A DNA stretch of 64,000 nt from Linepithema humile (lineage: Eukaryota; Arthropoda; Insecta; Hymenoptera; Formicidae), in the NCBI RefSeq assembly GCF_040581485.1, contig NC_090133.1, positions 24,764,139-24,828,138 on the forward strand, given 5' to 3'. This document shows, piece by piece, positions 52,224 to 62,870 of the stretch. The notes under the pieces are model-generated. The model was not told the origin of the DNA. It saw only the letters and a list, made by a program, of their open reading frames with translations, and did not search any database. Each line of letters starts with the position of its first letter. Within the stretch, counting starts at the first letter, position 1. Position numbers and translations under genes: made by a program.

Positions 52224-52373
52224 TGTTCACGTATGTATCCGTTCCGTCGCCATGTTAAATAGGAAGTAATAGAATAAGAAGAGTCATCTATCGGCTACTG
52301 GACATTCTATCTTATCGACCGTCATTTGTACGTCTTTTCCGGTTGAAAATTTGCTCGGGGCAAGACGTAAGTT
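52224..52373. promoter_or_regulatory. Candidate bidirectional promoter spacer
   Basis: About 150 bases of non-repeated sequence separate the two inverted arms. Both transcription units would start in or next to it and run outward. It includes TTCCGTCGCCATG (52250-52255 region) and ATCTATCGGCTAC. No TATA box is clear on either strand. The role is inferred from the head-to-head arrangement. Confidence 0.35.
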
Positions 52374-53476
52374 GTTTAATTGCATATTTTATCTGTAATA
52401 ATCTTGCAATAAAATGCATAACGATTGCGAATTTTTATCGGGAGTGTCGATTAGAGTGACAGGCGATTGTTTAAACGTATTATTTCCGCTGCAAGTGTTT
52501 GCGTAACGGTGATTCGACTGTCTGGCGGTTGGATTCTTAAATGAGTTATAACTCAAATAAAGATTTTGACGCCATAAATACGATAAGCCCTATATTTGTT
52601 TAAGATGATCGATGTACTTCTTATCAGTTGGAATTGGATAAAATGGTAGTTGTTATTGTGTTGTAGATATTTATTGATATATACTCATATTTCTGATATG
52701 AGAGAGAGAGAGAGAGAGAAACGATTCCAATGTAACCGCCAAGGCAATCGTTGTCTATTTCACTCGCTTCAAATTCGTGTGCAACATCGAATTAATCGTC
52801 GAATGTGTAAAGTTATGATATCGGTTATAATTATATACATCGCCGCGTTGCGATATAAAATGTGTTTTATATTATCTCGCGTTACGTTTCGTGTTCCGCG
52901 GCAAATTCGCGACTTAAATTTATGATTTTCGTGTTGCTTCGAAAGTAAAGTGTGCAGATAGATTTTTGTTAGTGCAGTGTGTAGTGTAGTGTAGTGTGTA
53001 GTGTAGTGTAGTGTAGTGTAGTGCGCGTAAAATACGAATTTTCAGTTCGTCGATTTTTTGATGGAGTTGATGCGGAGAAGCTAACATAAGATTCTGCATG
53101 GATGGAATAAACGCTCTAGCTGGTACAATTTACTTGTTTATTATTTAAATACATAATTGTGATAATACACATATACCATTGCAATAATTTATTAAATACA
53201 AATATTTAATAAATAAATATTTTAAATCTTCATAAATTAAAAGAATAATAGAATTTTTAAGATTGAAAAAATATTAAGATGTTTATTGAAGTTTATTAAA
53301 CATCTATTGAAAATTTAGTAAAAATTTTTAATTTATTATAATTATTTTAATCACACAAGATAAGTAATAAATAGTAATCAACATATGTAAAATGTATGAT
53401 ATTTAATGACTAAAATATATGTATATTTCTCCAGGTAAAACTGAAGACTGAATACTTAGCTAGAGTACGACGGTCT
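52374..53476 (+). ncRNA. Right unit of a head-to-head pair: three-exon transcript candidate
   Basis: Mirror copy of the left unit. Exon A (from about 52374 to 52544) ends GA|GTTATA. Exon B (52667-53122) follows TTGTTATTGTGTTGTAG and ends CTAGCTG|GTACAA. Exon C (53435-53476, 42 nt) follows TATTTCTCCAG and is followed by GTGAGT. Exon C is open only in one frame in both copies (VKLKTEYLARVRRS here, VQLKACLAKVQRL on the left), but entering that frame from exon B would meet TAG in both, so it does not extend a protein. AATAAA at 53106-53111 is also kept. Exon B contains a GA run (about 52699-52720) and a GTGTA array absent from the left copy. A good acceptor (TTTTTGTTTTTTCACAG) ending at 53702 could start a fourth exon. 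No protein match; a spliced non-coding RNA is the simplest reading. Confidence 0.45.
52971..53023 (+). repeat. GTGTA pentanucleotide array in right exon B
   Basis: About nine GTGTA-type units with two shortened ones. The left copy has only a GTGTAGTGT remnant at the same place, so the array is specific to the right unit. Confidence 0.85.
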
Positions 53477-53876
53477 GTGAGTAAATTTATTCAATATATT
53501 TGCATAATTACACAAAATTATTAGTATTCTTTGCATAATTTTGACCATAAATTTGTATCTTGATTTGTGTGTGGTTTTTTAAGTTTTCAAGACTAATTCT
53601 TTTTGTAAGATAATTAGAAAAAGCTTTTTTGTGCAAGTTTATTTTTTATTTTGAAAATAATTCAAAACAAAGAAATAATAGGATATTTTTGTTTTTTCAC
53701 AGAATTACTATATTATACTGTGCTTTTATATTCTTACACATTATTATGATATTATTCTATGTTGCTACATTTATGGTCAACAAATATTAATATACATGTA
53801 TATTTATAATTGCAATGTACTTACTATGTCATTGAATAATTGCAATATTATGGATTCGCTATTATCTCTTGAGGAA
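53477..53876. other. Presumed intron or downstream flank of the right unit
   Basis: AT-rich. The only signal is the polypyrimidine tract and CAG at 53684-53702, a good splice acceptor. The exon it would open has no clear end. Confidence 0.35.
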
Positions 53877-54010
53877 CTTCATAATAGTGTTCTTACTGGA
53901 AAGTTAGAAGGGACTTGGGGATATTAATCTTAATCATTCTAACTATGATATCTAGTACCTACATTAATTTGGTTTGTGGTATGTCAATTGTAATCAATGT
54001 ATAGAAGATT
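53877..54010 (+). ncRNA. Diverged H/ACA-like repeat, copy B
   Basis: Shares AATAGTG near its start, the run ATATTAATCTTAATCATT (53930-53938 region) and ACATTA..TTGGTTTGT with the better element at 54169-54330. Its second hairpin is shortened (ACTA...TAGT) and the first is not formed. It still carries ACATTA at the expected place. Probably a decayed copy. Confidence 0.25.
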
Positions 54011-54193
54011 TTATTATTCGTTAAACTTTCTATATTTTTAATTGAGTTTATTCTGGAAAAAATACAGAATAAGCGCGTGGCTGTTAACCAAATAGTTAAA
54101 AAAATGTGAGTTTTCTCCAATTAATGTTTTTTCGCTGTCGGAAAGCCGTTATAGCAATATAAAGTCCTAATAATACAAATAGTGCTCCATCCT

Positions 54194-54298
54194 GCGTGTC
54201 ACACGATGATAACATCGTTGCTGTCAGACTCGCTAATATTAATCTTAATCATTGGCTTCTGTGGCAGTAACTGCCGTGTCCGGTGATTATCCACATTA
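54194..54298 (+). ncRNA. H/ACA-snoRNA-like candidate, copy C
   Basis: Two hairpins fold in series. Hairpin 1: lower stem GCGTGTC/GACTCGC (54194-54200 with 54227-54233, one T-T mismatch) and upper stem ACGATG/CATCGT around ATAA. An H-type box ATATTA (ANANNA) follows at 54236-54241. Hairpin 2: lower stem AATCATTGG/CCGGTGATT (54247-54255 with 54280-54288, two G-U pairs) and upper stem GGCAG/CTGCC around TAA. ACA sits at 54293-54295, three bases from the end. The pocket of hairpin 2 lies about 16-17 bases from the ACA, close to the 14-16 rule for pseudouridine guides. At about 105 nt it is shorter than most animal H/ACA RNAs, so this is a candidate only. It lies downstream of a spliced, apparently non-coding unit on the same strand, where an intronic snoRNA could sit. 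Confidence 0.4.
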
Positions 54299-54405
54299 GC
54301 TTGGTTTGTCATGTACCATTTGTATTTGGCGAACGCCGTACTTGCGTAAATTAGCGCGTTACGTTAATTCCACGTAAATTTCTCTTTGGAATAGATATAT
54401 TTAAA

Positions 54406-54434
54406 ACATTGAATGTAAAATTTACATTCAATGT
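54406..54434. repeat. Perfect 14-bp palindrome
   Basis: ACATTGAATGTAAA and TTTACATTCAATGT pair fully around a single A, just downstream of the H/ACA-like copy C. It could be a tiny foldback remnant or a terminator-like structure. Confidence 0.8.
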
Positions 54435-57400
54435 AAATAAACGTATACTGCGAATTGTAATATCAAAGCCCTTTTGTTGATCGTATGTTTTATTGCATTT
54501 TTAAAAGTTCAATCAAACCGATTGTGATATAACTGTGATATACTCTCTTTTCTATTATTTTTATTTCTATCTTCTTTATGTGCGCTTCATTGTACAAGGT
54601 TTAAACATATCTGTCAAAAGAATATTTATGCTGAAAATGCTACGCTTCATAAATGCTTTCTAAAAGATAAAAGCTTTGTTATTCGTACATATAAAAATGT
54701 TTTAAGTTGATGCAAGCTGTAACAATAAAATCATACTTAGTGATGAAAAGAAACATGCAGAGATTTGTATTTATAACTGACGTTTGCAATTTCTTGACTT
54801 TGTGTACCAAAGTGTAACGATTTAAAAAAATGATATGTAGTTACGACAGTAACTTTAAAAGTGATTAAGAGTTAAAAATTATTGTGTATTTCATACATAA
54901 TTGTATTAATTATTTAAAAAATGTTTACATTTCTAATTATGTTGGTTAGATGATTGAAAAATATTGATAAAATTCTTGAAACATTTTTTTGTCTCTACTT
55001 CTATACATTGTTGCCACGCAAATTAATACTATAAAAGGAAAAGAACGTCACCGATGCTTTTTGCGACTATATTATAAGCTGCACATTTTTCCATCAGCCC
55101 GAAACTTTCGGAATGCTATTAATTCTTTTTTTCTAACCGAGTACCGTAATGAACTTTATAATCCCCTGTGCTCGAATAAGGACGCGTATAAACTTTGTTT
55201 TAAATACCTCGCTTACACAAAAAGAATCCCAAGGTTACTTTATCATCAAAACTCGAGTCGGCTTACCGGTTAAGTACATTGCGGCGTGGCGTTTCATTTT
55301 TCGGGAGACGGCTTGGTAATAAAACGATTACTATCTCCAACGAATCCGTTCTTCATGATTGCGGTTATCGATTTTTCTCGATTGTATACACCACGTTCTC
55401 GTAACAGAAAACATGAAAAATCTCTTCACTGAAATAGATACATGTACGCAAAACGGTTTAACAGTATCTTGTACACTAAAATAATTTTATACGATTTATT
55501 CTCATATGGAAACTGATCATTTGTTTATTTTTCATTTATTATGGATTATTATTTTTGCGGCCACATTGTTTACATGACATCTTTTCGTGGAATAATTCAT
55601 TTTGACCGACAATGAAAATTTGTAAATTAAAGCTGCCTTAACACGCGAGATTATCTTTTCATCAAAGATATACAAAGCTCACACGAGTTCAAAACGGCAT
55701 AGGTCAAGCGTTTTAATTGAAACACGTTCGCCGATATCGGGGTACAGTTTACACGGAAATCGCCGCTTCCCCGAAAACCGATCCTCGTTCTATCCTTTCC
55801 GGAAACTGCAGCGCAGTCCGGTGCTTCCGAGAGACTTCCGCGATATCCGTACAATGTCAATCTTTGATCGTAAAAGTATAAGTTATCTCGTTAAACTCTG
55901 GAGAATATTCTCCAATAACTAGAAAACTCCTCTTTGAAACTCGTAGAGTCGAGGACTGCCTTCCACTCAAGATTAAGGGCGGCGGCTTTTTGTAACCGGG
56001 CGAGCGTTCGTTCCACCTGGCGATCCAGTTGAAAGGAATGCTCGCACGCACCTACACATCTCGAAAAGAAGGGACACCGGAAAAGGTGTCGCTGGCTTTT
56101 GAGTGGACGATGCGACCGTCGACCGGAACTTTGGGAGGGCTGTAATTTCACCTTACATTAGCCGAGGAAGGTTCTCGCGAGATATAGTGAATGCGTCTTA
56201 TGATTCGCGGTCTTTCTTACGCGCCGACTACCGAGAAATAAGAAAAAACCAAGAGGGCTTTGAATGAACCTTGTGCTTTTCTCTCGCGCTCGTATTTTTA
56301 TCGTGGCGCAGTCTCGTTGTACGTCTCGTGCGCGCGTTTTGTACCGCTACGACGATAACGTCGACAATGCGGTTATTTCTAAAAAGATGCGCCAAATACA
56401 AGCTAGATTTTAGGCAGTAAGAAGAGTTGTAAGTCGTGATTTTTAATTACGGTTAAATATAAAATAATTCTCATAGATGCTTAATCAAAAATATATAATA
56501 CATGTTTATTGCAAAAAATAGCTTAAATTAAGATTGTCCAACCGTGGATTTTTATGCTATAATTTATACAAATGTCATTGGACTTTTGTTGCGTGTACTT
56601 TTTGCTTCTGGATGCACAAAATAATTATAAATGCAAAAAGAAAATAGATCTTAAAGCATATATTAAAATTTGCTAATTGTAAAAGTAATTACAATATTAC
56701 ATTCCTCGTTTATTATTCAGAAAAGGTTAAGGCAAAATTATTTTTGTGATCTGTAAAAAAGAATTATCCGCGAAATTTTCTAAATCACATTTGAGTTTAT
56801 TGCGAGTCTTGAAAATTAGTTATTTTACAATGTACCTCGAGTCCTAGATTCGTCTTTGCACAGTTTCACTAGTCTGTAAGAAAGAACTATTGCAGACAAA
56901 TACAGACAAAGACGACGTGCACACGGAAACAAAGGGTTTGTCAATTTTCCTCTTTATTCCTGAGGGAGAGGCCTCGACGTGTAGGAAAGAAGGTAGCGGG
57001 GGGGGGGGGGGGGGAGAAAGGAGGTTGGCGGAAAAGAAACACGGAACTGTAGCGCAATGAGTCTTTGGAGACTCGTGCCAGGTAAACGTCTTGGATCTGT
57101 CGAAGCTTCGAAGCGAAAAGAGACACTCGGTGGGAAGAATCGAGGTTTTATATAGGTACATGGCAATTTATCTCTCTAACGGCCGGTTGACAAGAATTCT
57201 CGTTATCGTGAACAAACGGTTTCGATGAGAGCCTATCGAAAACTGTAGAATGGACAGTTGGAAGGTCTTAACTTGAACAATATTTTTCTTGCAATAGACG
57301 TGTATTATATACTTTTTATTAGATATTTATAAGAGTATGCTATTTGGTGTTTAATATTTATACTTTGTCATATTTTTGAGAATATCTGTGCAGCATAATT

Positions 57401-60400
57401 GCTGATGATGATTACAATTGGCATATGATCAATTTTACAGTTTTTTTAATCTGAATATATTTTTAATATCATTGAATATTTCTTCAGAAACTTTAAATTT
57501 TATACTGCTCTTACTTTAATATATTTTTTTTTTTTTTATGTAATTGAGCTTGATTGTAATTGATGACGGAGTTTATATTACATACTTAAACATAGGAAAC
57601 ACTTAATAAGAGCAAGCAACAACAAACAATAAGTATCGCGTAACACTTGTGGTTACATTATGACTTTAATGCCAAGATGAGTAAAGATTAACACAACTTA
57701 CGAACTCGGATCGCACTCGCAGACGTAATGGTGTTGGCTAGTAGCCGAAGTTACCGTTGCTAACCCCACCAAGTACAGAAACCTCATTTACAATTCAGTA
57801 AGCTTTGTAATATTCGTATACGGCATAATGGATTCAGCTCGAAGTAGTTGCGCTATCGTTACTAAGAGCGTGTCACGCACACGCCTATTAAACTAACACA
57901 GTGCTATTTATAATTTATACCGGCATAAAATAAATGGCAAATGGAGGCACGATAAACGCCTAATACCTTCACGTGATGATTTTTTAAATATTTATGCAAT
58001 TCCATTTTATTTACAACTAATATATTTTTAGTCGTGGTATTGTAAGTTCAAGACACACAAATTTCATCATAATCGGTCGCGTCGCCAACTTTTCGCGCAT
58101 GAGCAAAAAGTTTTTTCCGCCTAAGACAACTTCTCAAACTTTTAAATGACTTCGCGGTTCTTCTCGTTTCACGTTAAATTACCCATGATTTCAGAGATGT
58201 TTGCGCGCATAAATTTTCTTGGTTGCATTGGCTTGGCAAACCGCGCGCGCGTGTACGTAGTTTAGAATGGTAACGATTTTCACATTATGGATCCCAAGAG
58301 AGTAACAAATTAATGATAAGAATAACACACAGCCCCTTTCTATGAGTAGCAGTTCAAGAAATTATATTTTTCATCACTCTTTACGAACAAGTTGTTATCT
58401 GTTTTATGAGAAATGAGAGATGATTGGTGCAAATATTTTTAGTAGATAATGCAGCGGAAGTTTGTACTTAAAGATTGAAAACTTTAAACTATCTTAATAA
58501 ATTTCCTGTCCAAGTAGAAGGTCACAATATAATATTTGTAGAAAAATATTATTTCTGCACAATTACAAAAACTACTAAAATGTTTCGTTTTTGTTTTGTT
58601 TCCATATATCTAAGTTTAAAGAATAAAATCACTTTTACAAATTGTACACGTTAAATGTTATATCGAAAGCTATCGAGAATAAACTTTTTATTTGCTTTTG
58701 ACTGTTTTTGTGCATTTAAACCGCAAGATTTTTTTTCAAAAATCTTTTTTATCTCCGATAGAACAGTGAGTAACAACTGTGAGATGTAGCTTTGATATCT
58801 ATCTTTGAATATCGGCAGGCAAAAATAGTAGACATACTAACAAATAGTAAAATGCTCTTCAATTAATTGTAGTTTTTACTTTGAACTACTTTTTTTTTAA
58901 TTGACAGCGTTTTTGTATGAAAGAAAGTAGATTTTTCCAATCTTTGTATATTATTTTAAAACATTTAATACGTGTTATTTACATGTGCTATTTTAAAACG
59001 TCAAATTTTGATTTAATTTTCAAGATACTTAAATTGCAAATGAGAAGTTATATTAGAGAATTATAATTATAATATAGTCTCGCGTTTAAACAAAATGTTC
59101 ATGTGGCCGAGGTATTTAAGGTTTTCTGTGAGCGTGTCGGGCGAAACGCACGTTGAGTGCGCGCAAGTGGAACCAAGAGGATTGTAAAGAGACGAGCGCG
59201 AGACGTACGAAAAAGAAAGATTCCGCGTGTAATTTTAGCGACGTACGTAAATGTAAAGAGATGGCATACGCCGAGGGTGAAGATGGTTTAATAATACACA
59301 CGAACCGTCCAACTGGCGCGAATGCGATAATAAACGGTGCGACGTGTACGAGTGTGCACGCTGATACGACGCGTCTTTGCGAGGTGGATTTATGTGATTA
59401 TTATCGTAGCATTCGTTGCGAAGGAAATAAGAAAAGAATGCAGACGTCGGCACAACGAATACGAGCGCAGTTCCTTCCTGCATCTACGGCGCGTACGAAA
59501 TTCTGACAAAAACATACAATCATAGCCAGAGTTATGTGATAAATTTGTCATTTTATGTATTTGCGAACTCATTTTTCAAAAAGCAAGCAAACGAAATAAA
59601 TACATTTAGTAATATGTTTGATAAAAGCTGCAATATTAGGTATCAGATATATTTAATTCTGAAGAGCAGTTTTGTGGTTTTATCATATTGGAGAGAAAAC
59701 TTGTTTAATGTTTGCAGCCACTAATTTAACCTTGCTTGCATGAATCGTGATATTTCTGCATTACGATATCCATCGATTTCTAGCAAGTACTTGCAGAACA
59801 TACATTTCTATCTGTCTGAAGCAGCGCGATGTTCGACCGCGTGCGCGGATATTGCTGCGATGCAACGCGTGTACCGCGTCGTACGTTACGGCTTCCATTT
59901 GCGTATGTGTGCGTGACCTATAAAAATATTCCGCGAGACTTCACCCGAGTGCTTTATTGCCCTATCGCGGACCGTCCTAAGAATACAATAAAACGGACGT
60001 TGCGCACCACAAAATTATTCAAAACTCGCAGTGATAAGAGTAACGCCGCGAAATAACATGTATCTGCTCAGTTTTTTCTAACGTTGGGAGAATTCGTGAC
60101 ATTGTTCATGTTCAAATGTTATGCCGCGATGCCTTCAATTTTCTACAATTGCATAATTCTAGAAGGAACGGAGAATGTAAGAGACTCGTGCATATGAAAC
60201 ATAAGAAAATCTGAACTGAAAGAGAAGAAACTAACTTTGTCACGCGACGCGTGTTGTTCTAAGCTGAAATAACAAATATATCTCTCATATAGCTCTTAGA
60301 AGCACTTGTAAACGAGGAGATTATTAATTTAGGATCTAGTCACGGTATCAAAATATGTTTTGCATTAAATATTCAAACGTTACGAAAAAAATTGACAAAA

Positions 60401-62147
60401 AATCTATCAAATTATTACTGAAGATAATTACCGCATTTAATTTAGAACAAAAAAAATTAACACAGTAGCAAACAATATGTTGTACGTGTGGTTATGTAAA
60501 CTAATTTTAAACTATAGCGGGACTCTCATTTCCCTTGTAAGACTCTTTGTTTGTCCGGGATACTTTTGGGGAATACCGGTCGCAGTGCGCGCATGTAGTT
60601 CTCTCGTTAGGAAACGAGTCAACGTTGTTGAGCGTCGTTGAATTTCAAGGCAATGCCGAAGGGATTCTGGCGCGGAGTATGCGGCGAGGCGAGCGCGGAT
60701 TTCTTTTTTGCTGCGGAATAACTGGGAGAGAGAAACGTCGTGGTTGCTGCGGCAAAGCACGCAACCTCGACCCTAACGTTATCAAAATTCCAACTGTCTC
60801 GCCTCGCTCTCCCACCCATCCTCCGTTCTCTCACATTCTCCCTTCCTCTCTAGTACCTGCTGATGCTCTTACTACGAAACGCCCCTATGAGCGAGAAGCA
60901 TTTCCCACGGCACTCTACGTGGCGAACAGAAAGGCCGGGCGAGGAAGAGACTTCGTGCATAATTCGGCAAGAAATCCCACGAGATGGAGGAAACCGTTCG
61001 AGTAGCGCGAGGTTTTCTTACCGTGTACGCGCCTTAATTAATCCCCTTTCAATTAGACGCCACGCCCTTCTTCACGCTGTGACAAAGTCCCAAGGCGTGG
61101 AAGCTAATACCTGCACCTGCAGTTAACACCTTCCCAAGGCATGTAGATTCGAACAGCTATGTCTGATTACCGGTCCTCTTTTGCTTGCAACAGCGAATTG
61201 TGTTTGTTTGACTAAAGTTAGCGTGGTTCAAAGCCCGATATTATATATGAGCGAGAGCATAATTTAATTATATAATTAAATAATAGGATTATATAATAAT
61301 TGCATAACAAATCAATACAGAAACATCACAAAATATGTGAAGAAAACGTATTTGCGTTTGTGTGTGACATATTAAAAATTATTTTTGATCATAAAATTAT
61401 TTTTCACTTTTTAATTTGTTCTTTATAATTGTCGATGCTGATTTGATTGCATCATAGTCCGCGCTAATAACCTAATGAATTCATAAAGTTTGAGAAAGCC
61501 GATGATTTTGACTTGTATATCCATGTCATCATGCATAAATGTTTTCGGCATAAGTACTGCGTATCAGGTGTTGTTAAGCTTACTATGTCACGTTTCAATT
61601 ATGGATTCTTGTGGAGTTAGCTGTGGTTTAACGAAAACTTTATGGAAAGCAATTATTAGTCTTAACTTCTCAATTTTCGACATTGATTTTCTTGGCAATT
61701 AAACATATAACAAAATTTGTGTTAGACTTAAATGAGCTTGTAATTAAAAAACAAGGCTGATGCATTGATAAACTTTCATTTTATAAAATATTTGACCTAT
61801 TTGTAGTTTTTTTTTAAACTATCAGCATTTGAACAATTATAATTTTTTTTTAGTTTGGATTGAAGAACGCTTCAACCGATATTGAATATTCTATATATTT
61901 GTCTATAATGAATTTGCACTCTTTGCATGTTTGACAATTCTCTACATTTCACATATCGGCATCCATCAATTAGTGTAAACGCACAAATATTTATTCAAAT
62001 ATTACGGTTTAACAGTCGTGAAATCAATTTGATTAATATTTGCTCGTGAATTTGTTACTGTGGCGCAACAAGCATGATAATTTTAACAAATTTAATGAAA
62101 TTGAAATTCGCATTTTTAATTATTTTTTAAACGGCTCGTCCGTTAAA
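54435..62147. other. Gene-free stretch with CpG-rich blocks
   Basis: AT-rich DNA with GC-balanced blocks at about 55640-56400, 56840-57240, 57660-57960, 59100-59510, 59820-60060 and 60500-61160. A 17-base G run spans 56998-57014. A 152-codon plus frame (60547-61005) and a 117-codon plus frame (59153-59506) are opposed by similar minus frames and have no recognisable motif. A 20-bp AT palindrome lies at about 61263-61282. No RNA gene was found. Confidence 0.45.
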
Positions 62148-62280
62148 ATTAATGAAAAACTGTCGAGAAGTTATTAAAAAATTTCTACTTGAAAATAGCT
62201 TTTCAAAAAATTGGTTAGGTGAAAAACGTTACTTCTGTGAAATATTTCGAAATTTTTTACATCTTATAAGTTTTCTTGCA
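62148..62280 (+). repeat. Recent direct repeat, copy 1
   Basis: The first about 70 bases (ATTAATGAAAAACTGTCGAG onward) are identical to 62734 onward. The rest differ by a few substitutions and a small insertion. A 75-codon frame starting in this copy (62152-62379) is AT-rich, and the equivalent in copy 2 is cut short, so it is not called as a gene. Confidence 0.9.
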
Positions 62281-62733
62281 AAGTATATTATGAAAAATGC
62301 TCGAATTTATATGTCGAGTTTTTATAAGAAAATTGCACTCTTGTCAATAATCAATGAGTTATATTCTGGAAATGTTTAATGAAACGTGACTTACAAGTAT
62401 CGATAAATTAGCAACAGTTACCGTTATCTTATAAAATTCTGTTAATAAGTTCCGGATCGCATTCGTGCGTTACAAACTCCTTCGTCGATACTTGGTAGCG
62501 AGAAGAACGGCAGAAACGGCTAGTCCCTGGGGGTGTCTGCAATATAGAGAAATGGAATCCAAGCGAATATTCACCGAGGTAGAAATAACTACACATGACT
62601 TGACAATTACGGGAATAAACCACGATATTTGCAAACGTTATTACATATATATTCTTTATACACATTTTATGGACACGTATAAAGCTTGTGTATTGCTATA
62701 ATATTGAAAATTTATAAACTGTTACAAGTTCTG
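62281..62733. other. Unique spacer between the two repeat copies
   Basis: AT-rich with a GC-balanced patch at 62450-62590 that is open on both strands (78 codons each way). No gene recognised. Confidence 0.45.
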
Positions 62734-62870
62734 ATTAATGAAAAACTGTCGAGAAGTTATTAAAAAATTTCTACTTGAAAATAGCTTTTCAAAAAATTGG
62801 TTAGATGAAAAGCGTTGCTCTATTTCTGTGAAATATTTCGAAATTTTTTACATCTTATAAGTTCTCTTGC
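62734..62870 (+). repeat. Recent direct repeat, copy 2
   Basis: Near-identical to 62148-62280 in the same orientation, with a short insertion (about GCTCTATT for A) in the middle. No terminal repeats or target duplication were recognised, so segmental duplication is as likely as transposition. Confidence 0.9.

Noticed and set aside
57402..57440. Hammerhead-ribozyme-like CTGATGA
   Set aside because: No matching GAAA core strand or flanking stems could be found.
60547..61005. 152-codon plus frame
   Set aside because: Overlapped by minus frames; contains low-complexity Pro/Ser/Arg stretches and no known motif.
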